Positions 1-31,849 of a DNA stretch of 64,000 nucleotides are shown piece after piece. The translations under genes and the position numbers were made by a program. Numbering within the stretch: the first letter of the stretch is position 1; each line of letters begins with the position of its first letter. Below the pieces are notes generated by a model. It did no database searches. It saw nothing but the letters and a program-made list of their open reading frames with translations, and was not told the DNA's origin. Origin of the DNA: Cololabis saira (Eukaryota; Chordata; Actinopteri; Beloniformes; Belonidae); NCBI RefSeq assembly GCF_033807715.1, contig NC_084609.1, forward strand, positions 35,819,113-35,883,112, in the 5' to 3' direction.

Positions 1-430
1 AAATTCAGTGAAAAGTTTCAATAAAAAAAAATCTACTCTGTTTTTCGGAATTAACGAGATAATTATCTCAGAATTCCGAGAAAAATTTTAATGAAAAAAA
101 TAATAAATCTGCTCTGTTTTTCTGAATTAACCAGATACCTCACAACTTGCAAGAAGCTGCCATTCACTTGAGAGCTGGATTTCTTGGAAGCAAACATGTT
201 CCTGTCCAGTTTAATCCAGTTTTATTTTGCTTTTGGTTTGAAACATTGGGAGATACTCTTGTCTTTAAGTTATATAGATGGTATTGTTATTAGTTTGTCG
301 ACTTTGCGCAGGCACCTCAGACAACAGAGCAAACAGAGCAGATTTTTTTTTTTTCTCAAGTGAATGCAATATGCTTCCGTAGACTTAGGGCATACATTAA
401 TAAAAATAAAGAAAAAACCCAGAAAAAACA
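1..430. repeat. Intron DNA with two diverged tandem units
   Basis: 11-61 and 80-136 are diverged copies of one AT-rich unit (atctRctctgtttttc-RGAATTAA core). The rest, 140-430, holds no gene or repeat family I recognise. It belongs to the flnc intron before exon 942. Confidence 0.4.
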
Positions 431-793
431 GGATTTTACATTTGCAAAGTCAATGATTCACATTCCACAGAATATAAAGTCCACCTTTCCCAGTATTTCA
501 TATTCTGCTCAGCCTGTAATATTCAGTTTTTCCATGCGACGTATATCCTCAACTGTTGTGGTCCAGTCGTCCTTTGATGGCAGATTTTTCTGCAGCCATT
601 TCCGTGTAACGGCCTTCTTCCTCGCAGCAAAGCACTTTTTATAGAGGTCGTTGTCCTGGGCCCCAAGTCCTGCTGGGATTTTAGCCAGATACAAAGCAAT
701 AAAGGAACTCTCATGTCTGTAATTCTCCAGTAAATTCTTGCCAATATGGTTGAATAAGAGGGCAGGTCCCGAATACATGAAATACAGTTTCAT
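430..793 (-). pseudogene. L1-like LINE fragment, C-terminal end of ORF2
   Basis: Reading leftward from 793: [20 protein letters not shown], then AARKKAVTRKWLQKN, DDWTTTVEDIRRMEKLNITG and a stop. The AITRKWL...P..DDW...I..MEKL pattern is the usual C-terminal end of fish L1/Tx1-type reverse-transcriptase proteins. It is a 5'-truncated remnant, antisense to flnc. Confidence 0.6.
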
Positions 794-796
794 GTA

Positions 797-938
797 TCTG
801 GTTACTGGGCTCCCTGACCTGGTTCTGTCAGCTCCTCCTCCAATATCACTGACTCCTCCCTCTGGTTCTGGTCTCCCTGGCCTGGTTCTGTCAGCTCCTC
901 CTCCATTATCCCTGACGCTCCTCCCTCTGGTTCTGCTT
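797..938 (+). repeat. Two-copy 70-bp tandem repeat overlapping a splice acceptor
   Basis: Two copies of a C/T-rich unit (tggttctgtcagctcctcct and ctccctctggttctg blocks) at about 800-869 and 870-938. The second copy supplies the pyrimidine tract and AG used by the flnc exon at 942. Confidence 0.6.
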
Positions 939-941
939 CAG

Positions 942-22945
<22,004 letters not shown>

Positions 22946-24180
22946 GACCGGACTCTGGTCCCCCCCCACCCCCCCCACCACCACTCCACCTCCTCCTCCA
23001 TGCACTGAAGACTTTCACTTCCTGTTCTGGGAGAGTTTTTTCCCACTTTGTGCCAAAGTTTCCCGTGTTTTTCTGATTTCTTGCGCTAGCTAGCCGTTTC
23101 CATGGCGACGACGTCCCGTTCATTTTATATCCGACACACAAAGCAGGAGATTATATCGTCGGCAGGAACGAGTTCCGTCTTGTATCGTATTTTCCATTTT
23201 TATCCAGTAAATGTTTCATGTGCTCGAGTAAAATAATCCACCTTTGGTTCGCCGCGCTCTTATTTTGAAAGGTCGTAGAACTGCCTGTAGAGACGGATCT
23301 GATCGTCGTCTTCCACTCGTCCGATTTCCAGGTTATACAGGTGACATTTTTATTTTTATTCTTTATTTCATTCATTAAAAGAAAAACAAAACAGTTCAAT
23401 ATAATTACAACAGATCTTTCCTTGAATGAAAGGGAACAGAAAGAAGACTAAGCTTATTTTATCTGTCCCTTTTTCCTAAGAAATCAAATTTCAATTAATG
23501 TAATAATAAAAAAAACAAAAACAAATTATGCAATTAAAAAAAAAACACTTACCAAATACCCTAAATATTCCACGTACCAGTAGGCCCCGCCCCCTCGAAC
23601 ACAGCTGAGCCAATGGCTGTTGAGCATCAGTTCCACAGGGACCAGAACTCGGACATCTGTAGTTTCCAGGTCCAGAGGAAACAGAACCTCCTGAACTCTC
23701 ATCTGTTTTATGGCGTTTAAATCAAAACCTGTTAAATCAAGTCGGTTTTGGATGAAACGGCCAACTTGATCCTTTTGTTTAACCGTCTCAGGTTAGTTAG
23801 CGACAGAAACTAAGGGGGCGGGGCTCGCTGCCACGTCCTGATGATGTCGTCCTTTTTCTTTTCCGTCTCATAAAACATATCCGAGGATTATTAACCACAA
23901 AATTTACTTTAACTGGAAGTTGTTCTGTGAGAGTAGCGGTACCGGCCCGGACCACACGGGGCAGCGTATCGCCTCACGGTTCAATCGCGGTTTGTCAATC
24001 ACTCGGCAGACGAGCGTCCTGACTCGCAGAGGGTTGAACGAGTTTCCCGCGTCGTCTCCTACGATCGGGGCGGCGGCTAAACCGGCTCTCCCCTCAGAAC
24101 CAGAACGAACCCAGCTGTGACTTTTTTATTTATTCTCTCCTTCGATTTTCTTTGACAGAAAATGGTCTTACGTTTGTACG

Positions 24181-25041
24181 GAAGAGTATTAGGGCCAGGC
24201 AGGAGAAAAAATATTTGAGAGGGGAAGATTTTTTTTTTTATTGTGCACTTCGAGAAAAAAGCCGAAATATCGAGAGAAAAAAGTTGAAATGTCGAGATTA
24301 ATGTTGAAATACAATTTCAAGAATAAAGTTGAAATTCCGTGAATAAAGTTGAAATACATTGTACTTCAACATTGTTCTCGACATTTTGACTTTTTTCTCG
24401 ATATTTCGACTTTTTTCTCAAAATTTCAACTTTTTTCTCAACATTTTTTTACTTTTTTCTCGAAATTGTATTTCAACATTAATCTTGAAATTTCGACTAT
24501 TTTCTCGACATTTCGACTTTTTTTTCAACATTTCGACTTTTTTCTCGAAATTGTACTTCAACATTAATCTCGGCATTTCGACTTTTTTCTCCACATTTCA
24601 AGAATAAAGTTGAAATACGTTGTACTTCAACCTTACTCTCGGACATTTCGACTTTTTCTCGACATTTCGACTTTTTTCTCGAAATTGTACTTCAACATTA
24701 TTCTCGACATTTTGACTTTTTTCCGACATTTTGACTTTTTTCTCAACATTTAGACTTTTTTCTCAACATTTCGACTTTTTTCCTCAACATTTTGACTTTT
24801 TTCCGACATTTTGACTTTTTTCTCAACATTTTGACTTTTTTCTCGAAATTGTACTTCAACATTGTTCTCGACATTTCGACCATCTCAAGTTTTTTCCGAC
24901 ATTTCAACTTTTTTCTCGACATTTTGACTTTTTTCTCGACATTTCGACTTTTTTCTCGAAGTGCATATTAAAAAAAAAATCTTCCTCTGCTAAAATATTA
25001 TTTTTGTTTTTCTCCTGCCTGGCCCTGATCCTCTTCCGTAC
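24181..25041. mobile_element. TIR element with GAAAAAAGTCG core repeats, copy 2
   Basis: Ends cggaagagtattagggccag and ctggccctgatcctcttccg, with TA on both sides. The core is about 650 bp of 20-bp phrases such as tcgacattttgacttttttc. Same family as 10389-10850. Lies in the presumed flnc 3' UTR. Confidence 0.8.
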
Positions 25042-25201
25042 GTTTGAGCGGGAAGGTGGCAGAGTTTAGGCCCGACCCTCCGGGGAAGGGGGCGGGGCGT
25101 CCCACGCCGAGGGATTTTATAGTGTTTTGTATGTAACCAGAAGGATGAGTGAACAGTGTGTGTGATTTGTAACCTTCAGTACGGCAACATTGTGCAGGCA
25201 T

Positions 25202-25207
25202 AATAAA
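25202..25207 (+). terminator. Candidate flnc polyadenylation signal
   Basis: AATAAA within gcataataaaataaaacc, followed by other overlapping hexamer-like motifs and a T/G-containing stretch. It is the first hexamer downstream of the flnc stop that is outside the inserted element and in an mRNA-3'-end-like context. Unproven. Confidence 0.4.
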
Positions 25208-25262
25208 ATAAAACCTTTAAAACTCGCCGCTGCTGCCCTTCGTCTCTCTGGGGGGTGTCGGT

Positions 25263-25302
25263 GCTGGTCCTGGTCCTGGTCCTGGTCCTGGTCCTGGTCC
25301 TC
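25263..25302 (+). repeat. (TCCTGG)n hexamer repeat
   Basis: Six to seven perfect tcctgg copies, just downstream of the candidate flnc transcript end. Confidence 0.9.
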
Positions 25303-25349
25303 AGGTCCTTCAGGCAGCGTCTCCTTGCCATCCAGGTTGCCCCAGAACT

Positions 25350-25732
25350 ATGGGCTCAAATTAAAACCATAAATATTTTGTAGATGTAAATAAACTTTGT
25401 ACATGTAGAAATATTTTGTGCGTGTGCAAAAACTATTTATACTTGCAAAACATATTTTTACTTGTAGAAATATTTTGTGCGTGTGCAAAAAATATTTGTA
25501 AAACAAAATATTTCTACAAGTACAAATATTTTTTGCACATGCACAAAATATTTCTACAAGTACAAATATTTTTTGCACAAGCACAAAATATTTCTACAAG
25601 TACAAATATTTTTTGCACACGCACAAAATATTTCTACAAATACAAATATTTGTTGCACACGCACAAAATATTTCTACAAGTACAACGTTTATTTACAGAT
25701 ACAAAATATTTATGGCTTTAATTTGAGCCCAT
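25350..25732. mobile_element. Inverted-repeat element with 42-bp internal repeats
   Basis: Ends atgggctcaaattaaa and its complement ttaatttgagcccat, flanked by ccagaact / acagaact (8 bp, one mismatch; hAT-like). Inside, aaaatatttctacaagtaca is repeated six times in one orientation and twice in the other. Confidence 0.8.
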
Positions 25733-25816
25733 ACAGAACTGAAACTTATTTTTCCCTAAATGAGTCTAAATCATCTTTGAACTCATTTTAAAACAGACCA
25801 GTACAAAGGTCAGGAT

Positions 25817-26066
25817 AGTTGCAGGTCTTCTACAGACCACTAGGGTCCAGATCCATTGACCTCCAAGTTAAATTTTCCAGCAGAAATAAACATTTACAGT
25901 CCTGTACGTGTTACACGTAGATGTTGTTTCATGTGAAACCTAACTGAGACCAGATCCAGTTCTGGTCCAGACAGTAAACATGTTTATTTCTGCTGGAAAT
26001 TGGGACATTTTAACCTGCAGGTCTGGATCATTCTGGACCCTAGTGGTCAGTAGAGGAACTGCAACT
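25817..26066. mobile_element. Short inverted-repeat element
   Basis: Ends agttgcaggtc...gaccactagggtccag and ctggaccctagtggtc...gaactgcaact pair as inverted repeats. An inner pair, cagcagaaataaacat / atgtttatttctgctg, extends the pairing inward. Confidence 0.7.
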
Positions 26067-26108
26067 TTTTTCTACTCTGCAGAAGCCCCAAAACAGAAGT
26101 TTCAATCC

Positions 26109-26350
26109 TCTTTGGTTCAATTTAATCCAGTTCAGTTTTAATTATTTAGCATCTATTACAACAGAAGTCGTCTCCAGAGACCAGAACATGACCCCCATCA
26201 ATTCTTACATAATCAATAACAGGTAAAAACTCCCCTTTAGGAGGGAAGAAACCTGGACCAGGACCTGGATTATAAAGGGGGATCTCCTGCTGAAAACCAG
26301 CTGGGCAGAGCAGGAAGAGAAAGAGAGGAAGAAGAACAGAGAGAAGAGAC
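26109..26350 (+). repeat. LINE-tail type dispersed repeat
   Basis: Contains attatttagcatctattaca, ctccagagaccagaacatga and aaaactcccctttaggaggg, matching the block at 16755-16905. Not coding. Confidence 0.5.
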
Positions 26351-26399
26351 AGATACGTTGGTATTAATGATGGTTAACTGGAGAACTGAGAGTTTTATG

Positions 26400-28676
26400 T
26401 ATCTGATACCTGGTTAAAAGTGAAAAGTACCATAACTGGTCCAGAACTGGGTCAGAACTGAGCCAGTGAGAGGCCCGGACCAGTGTGCTGCTGAGTGGGA
26501 TGGATGCCAGAAAAGAAAAGGTGAGGGTTATTTCAGGAAGTTAAATAATAATTTTCAATCATCTTTCCAGAGCTGCTGTGTTCCTTGTTGGGGTTCTGGT
26601 CTGTGGTGCAGGACGATGCTGCTGGAGACCAGCAGGGGGCGGCAGAGACCAGTTCAAACCTGTTCACTGTTTTCACTGTTTTTGTCCTGTGTCAAATTAA
26701 TGACAGTAAAAGATTGTGTGTGAGATGACTTCTACTGCAAACATATCTACCTACGGGTATTAATAAAGTTAACTTGAACTTGAATTTGAACAGACCTGCT
26801 GAAAGACCGGGCTGAGAGTCTCACTGGAGCTCAGCGTGTTTCATCACTCAATCATTCAATCAATCAATCAATCAAACAATCAATCAATCCAATAAATAAA
26901 TAAATACATCAAGAAAGAGAGAAAAGAAATGACTGAGTGTGTTGAGTTTTATTCTGCAATTGTACTGATTTTTAAACCAGATATTAAAATCTTGAGCTTT
27001 TTGTTTTGCAAATGTACAAGTTTATTAAGTTTGAATGTCATACTTTGCTTTTGCAAATTTATGAGTTTATACATTTTCAGAATTTATTTTCATATTTTAC
27101 TTTCAGCCTGTTTTCTTTATAAAGTGTAGGAGATCATCAAAAAAAAAAACGTTTTACTGCCTCTTTAGGTTCAAGTTTTATAAAACAGGGGCCCCAAAAC
27201 TACATCTTATCTTGTTTTTGTTTTTAACACGTTTATTTTCCCTTCAAATTACAGAATAAAGCTTCATGTTTGCACCGGTGAAACTTATCTTCTCCAGGAA
27301 GGTTAAAATGTGTGACTTATAAGACTTTAATTTCTCAACCTACTGGATATTTGTTTTTGAGGTCAGAAGTTCTGCTCAGCATCAAACACATGTTTTTCAT
27401 CGCTCAGAAAAAAAAGTTTGTTTTTCTAACTGGACTTAAATGTGAAAAAACTGGCCGTTTTTTCTCAGTAAGTTACTCCGCAGAACTGAATCCTCCTCAG
27501 GGACCTTAAAGCTCCAGTTTCATTCTTGTTTTGTTTTTCTAAGTAAATAATGTGAGTATTTGGACTTGTTTCAAAGCTTTTTGGAGGTAAAGACTCAAAG
27601 GCTTAAAGGCACCATGTGGGTTTATTCAGCCAGAACTGATTTGAAACAGATCAGGGTTTTTTTTTAACATATGTTTAATGATTTTTTGTTTCAAAATGTA
27701 CATGTATACAAGGCATATATAAACATATAATATGAACAATGGTAAACCCCCCAGCTTCTCACCTCACAATAGATATAGAAAGAAATACAAAAAAAAGAGA
27801 TTCCAGACCAATATAAATCTCAGTCCATATTACATACAGTAGTGCAATTCCATTCAAACACAATAGAGATTATAAAAAAATAAAATAAAAACAGCAAGTG
27901 TACAGACATCAGAGCATTATTAACCAGATTATCAAGTCAGTGTAGAGCAGAGCACATAGGTATTAAAGTTCTATCTCCGGTAGCAGATAGAGTTATAGAT
28001 TGAATAAATAAAGACATTTCCAACTTAATATAAATATGAATATAGAGCACCCTTACAGGATGTGTCAGGAGGAAGGTAAAGAATCAAGGGTCTGTTGCAG
28101 GTCAGTTTTTCCTAAGAACTTTAGGAAATAGTCTACTTGCCAGCAATGTGAACCCTGAAATGTTGAGTACCCCAAAGTTTTATGTTAGAAATGTACAGTA
28201 TAGGTCCCCAGCATTTAGAAACTGCCGGATGCTAACTTACATATGTTGGGCAATTAGCATAATTGGCATCAATTAGCATACTCACATATATGGACAATAT
28301 TTCAGCAATTGCTTGGCCAATTTGGACAATATTGGAGTGGTTCTGGGGGTTATTGAGGATGCTGAATCCATTTCTGACATTTTCAAAATTCAAAATGGCC
28401 GTTTAAACCAGAACTGGCCATATTTCAACTCCTGGTGGGCCGATTTTGATGAAGTTTCAGTCAGTTTAGAAGTTTTAGAAGATGCTGAATCGATTGGATT
28501 GGACAGATAACCTATGTATTTGAAATAATTGAAACAACTCGGTTATAAATTGTAGGATATTTATGAACACAATTATCCAAACAGTGCAGAACATGTACAT
28601 TTTAATTCACATTACACTATGAGGTGACTCACAATTGGGTATTGGAGGTAACAAAGGCAGGTACCATACCAAACTA
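26400..28676. other. Intergenic DNA, nothing recognised
   Basis: AT-rich. Contains an (AATC)n tract at about 26848-26888. No open frame above 86 codons and no recognised protein. 28200-28500 has tttggacaat phrases that may be a repeat. I see no gene. Confidence 0.5.
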
Positions 28677-29057
28677 GAATTAAAGCTGCAAGCACCGATG
28701 AACGGGCCCTCACACCCTTGTGCACGTTCAGGCTGCAGTGGAAGCTTGTATGACTTGCATGTAGATTCTTCAGACCTGGGGCCTCATTTAAAATGGACTG
28801 CATAGGAGTCATACTAAAAGTGCACATACACCCAAAAGCCGAAAATGCCGGACGCAAAAAAAAATCCGGATCAATAAAACCGTGTGCACGCACACTTGCA
28901 CGCAATGTTACTTTATAAATCACAGTCCAGCTGGAAGGTTGCGCAGCTGAATCCGCCTCATATCCCGCCCTCTACACGCCCACTTTTTACCATAAATGCA
29001 TATGGACGAGCCTACTGAGCATGCGCAGTGGCTTCCTGCAGCCTGTTTGGCGTCAGA

Positions 29058-29177
29058 ATGAATGAGAGGGTGTCCAGCCACCGTGACACTGACTTTCACA
29101 GAGACTTAGATCTAGATGTTGTAGATGATGTGGAGGACAGGAAAACCACATTATTTGGTGGTCACAGTAAAAGTTAG
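29058..29177 (+). pseudogene. Harbinger Myb/SANT-like accessory protein, N-terminal remnant
   Basis: Reads MNERVSSHRDTDFHRDLDLD, then VVDDVEDRKTTLFGGHSKS and a stop. The DDVEDRKT.LFGGHS stretch precedes the SANT/Myb-like domain in fish Harbinger accessory proteins as I recall them. It is cut off before the domain. Confidence 0.45.
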
Positions 29178-29462
29178 AATAAGTATATAAATAGTCTACA
29201 ATAAAATAAAGCGAGTGAGTGGCAGCACACTGTTGCTGCCCGTTAGTGCCACGACGTAATTACCACTGGGAACAGGGGGGACATCTCCCCCCCCACTTTT
29301 CAAAATCATGTATTTGTCCCCCCCACTTTTGTTTAAACACAACAGTTTAAAAACTAACGGTAGGCTCAGCCTGTGATTGCAAATCTTCAAGACTGTCTGT
29401 GCGAAAGCGATGCGAAGACGGGAGCGGAGCCCCGCTCCCCCTCCTCCCCTCAGAGCTGCTCA

Positions 29463-29592
29463 GGGCTGATTTATGGTTCCGCGTCACACCAACGCAGAGC
29501 CTACGGCGTAGGGTACGCAGCGACGCGCACCATACGCCGTACCCTACGGCGTAGGCTCTGCGTTGGTGTAACGCAGAACCATAATTCAGGCT
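29463..29592. mobile_element. Harbinger-like MITE (family p1), hairpin copy
   Basis: Ends gggctgatttatggttccgc and gcagaaccataattcaggct. Inner arms 29487-29517 and 29538-29568 pair at 30 of 31 positions around a 20-nt loop. Confidence 0.8.
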
Positions 29593-29727
29593 TAAAAGTA
29601 AACACAACATGCGCGCACCCGGCAAGACAGGCAGATACACACGGGGAGAAGAGACTATTTCTTTAATTTTTATTTTGTTTAAAACTTTATCCTTATGAAC
29701 GCAATTGTTATATAGTCCAACCTTATT

Positions 29728-29994
29728 TTAATCAGAACACTTTCTGATTAAAATCCGAGAGTCGAGAGTCGTCAGCACCTGCAGGTGCACCGGGATGGCG
29801 CGATTCCGGCGGGTCGGTCTCTCTAAAGCTGGTCCCAATTCAGCACATAGATCCAAGAGCACTGCTCTTGGGAATCTAAATCGGCTTATTAGCCAGTCAT
29901 CAGCATGGGCCAGGAAATCTGCATGATCTCTGAATTGTCTCTCCATCCTGATCCAACTATTTCCGTGGTCCTCGAGTAGTGCCAGCGCATACAT
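29728..29994 (-). pseudogene. Harbinger transposase (HARBI1-like), N-terminal remnant
   Basis: From 29994: MYALALLEDHGNSWIRMERQ, then FRDHADFLAHADDWLISRFR and FPRAVLLDLCAELGPALERP, and VHLQVLTTL. This is the helical N-terminal region before the DDE catalytic domain of HARBI1-type transposases. After LTTL the match is lost, so the catalytic domain is absent. Could once have served to mobilise the p1-type MITEs, but that is speculation. Confidence 0.7.
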
Positions 29995-30988
29995 TGTGCA
30001 GCATTACGCACGGCTGTCACCGTGCATTTTATATTCTTACACAGCAAATAGACTGATTGTTACACACCTTGTCACGATTGATCATTAGATGATTAGACCG
30101 CTGCTAATAACCACTCATTTGAGGATGGGAGTATGATATATGTACGTCCTGCAAATGCCTGCGTAATGGCTTACTCGTGGAACACATGGATCTATGATGG
30201 TGCCGGCTTGGGTGTAAATGGATCTGTAAGTCTGATATGTGATGATCTTGACTATGTTTACATGCAGTCCACATTTGTGTTATTGCCAATCTTCGCATTT
30301 TAAAGTGGTTGTTGAGTGCATGTGGACGCATTCACTGGGAGTATGACATGTATCCGGCTGCATTTCACCACCTCACGCATGCGTCGCCAGTTCCCCATGT
30401 CTTAAGTAGATTCTTACGGGAGGGTGAGGGTTGCCGTAGGGATCCGCAGATTTTTCGGTTAGTTTTTTCTTTTTAGATCCGAGGCTTTGCGTAGATGGCG
30501 GCTTCCGCAACTTTCAGGCGCTTTTTCTGCGCTAGCAAGCTTTATAGATGAGGCCCCTGGACATTTAGCGGATGACACTAGCCATAACTCTCTATATCAA
30601 ACCATTCAAAAGTTATGGCAGAAAGTAGGAACTATCAGATATCAACCAATCAGAAGAAGGGGCGGGGCTAATTCAGGCCAATGAAGGTCAAGGACTCAAT
30701 ACCGAGTCAGATCACACCACCCACGACTCTTTATGTCAAACTTTATGTGTATCCATCCATACATACCGGTACTTATTCTCATTTGGGTCACAGGTATGGA
30801 AGCACATTTTTTTCAAAAGGCGTGAATTCCAGAAACAGAGTCATAGATTTTGATTGCACATGCATAAACGTTATTTTGTGGTCATAGTTTTACCGGCAGC
30901 AAAGACAAGTTCAACAGTTTGAGCCTCCACTGGCTGTAAACTGTCACTAATGGAGTTGTGTAGACCTCGATGACAAGTTGTTGATGAC

Positions 30989-31698
30989 CAGAGGTGTCTT
31001 CAGTATTCACCTTCATTACTCAGGTAGAAGTATAGATACTAGAGTTTAAAATACTCCTGTAGAAGTTGAAGTATCAACTCAAGTTTTTTACTCAAGTAAA
31101 AGTATAAAAGTACTGGTTTCAAAACTACCTAAAGTATAAAAGTAAAAGTAATGTAAGGGGGAAAAAGCCATTAAGGACAAAAGCCATTGAAAATGAATGC
31201 ATCTTAGTATAATGCAAATATATTAAAGAACCATATATGTGTACTATTGAGCATTAACATGTGTTTCAGAGAGCAGGAGATATGATGACTAGTTGCCTAT
31301 AAGTATTATAATGGTGCAAAAAGTCAAACTTCAGAGGCATGTTATCATTTATCCTAACCTTTATTGGAATGTACATCCAAGTTTAGTTGCAGGAATCTGA
31401 GGGAACGGATGTAAGAACAAAACTGGACAAGAACATCTGAAACAACCACAACCAAATACACTCTATCCGGATGGAGCAATTTAACTGGATAGTTTTTATT
31501 TAAAGGCCGAAATGAAAAAGAGTAACGAGGCTGTTTTTAAAATGTAAGGAGTAAAAAGTACAGATAATTGCGTGAAAATGTAAGGAGTAAAAGTAAAAAG
31601 TCGTCTGAAAAATAATTACTCCAGTGAAGTATAGATAACCAAAATTTCTACTTAAGTAAGGTAACAAAGTATTTGTACTTTGTTACTTGACACTTCTG
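30989..31698. mobile_element. hAT-type MITE (family h3), copy 1
   Basis: Begins cagaggtgtc and ends ttacttgacacttctg; flanks ttgatgac / gtgatgac are an 8-bp duplication with one mismatch. Interior phrases include tcattactcaggtagaagta and gtacttaaag-type runs. Host sequence on both sides is a repeat also seen at 18060-18190. Confidence 0.8.
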
Positions 31699-31849
31699 GT
31701 GATGACCATTGATTAGAATCAGGTGTGTTGATGCAAGATAACACCTAAACCATGCAGGACCCTTCTGATCCCTCTACCCCTCCTGCCCTCTCATCCTACC
31801 TGATCCCTCGAGGACCGGACTTGAAGAGCCCTGTGATAGACTATTTTGA

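Larger units (their letters stand above)
22946..25225 (+). other. flnc: Probable flnc 3' untranslated region with inserted repeats
   Basis: Downstream of the flnc stop no coding exon is seen until socs2. 23340-23560 is AT-rich and resembles a LINE 3' tail; the same motif recurs at the end of the window. 24181-25041 is an inserted terminal-inverted-repeat element. The first convincing hexamer in a non-repeat context is at 25202. If it is the real site, the 3' UTR is about 2.3 kb, of which 0.86 kb is transposon. The transcript end is inference only. Confidence 0.4.
28779..30556. mobile_element. PIF/Harbinger element with decayed genes
   Basis: Ends gggcctcattta and tagatgaggccc, flanked by CTG (28776-28778, 30557-30559). 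The + strand holds a short accessory-protein start and the - strand a transposase fragment, the usual two-gene layout of Harbinger. A p1 MITE (29463-29592) and a C/T-rich block (29270-29340) are nested inside. Confidence 0.8.
28677..30745 (-). repeat. GGCCC-repeat family, copy C, split by a Harbinger element
   Basis: 28677-28778 is the reverse of the 3' end of the family (ttaaagctgcaagcaccgat, gggccctcac). 30557-30742 is the reverse of its 120-bp tandem unit (ccaatcagaagaaggggcgg). The Harbinger element at 28779-30556 separates them. Confidence 0.75.
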
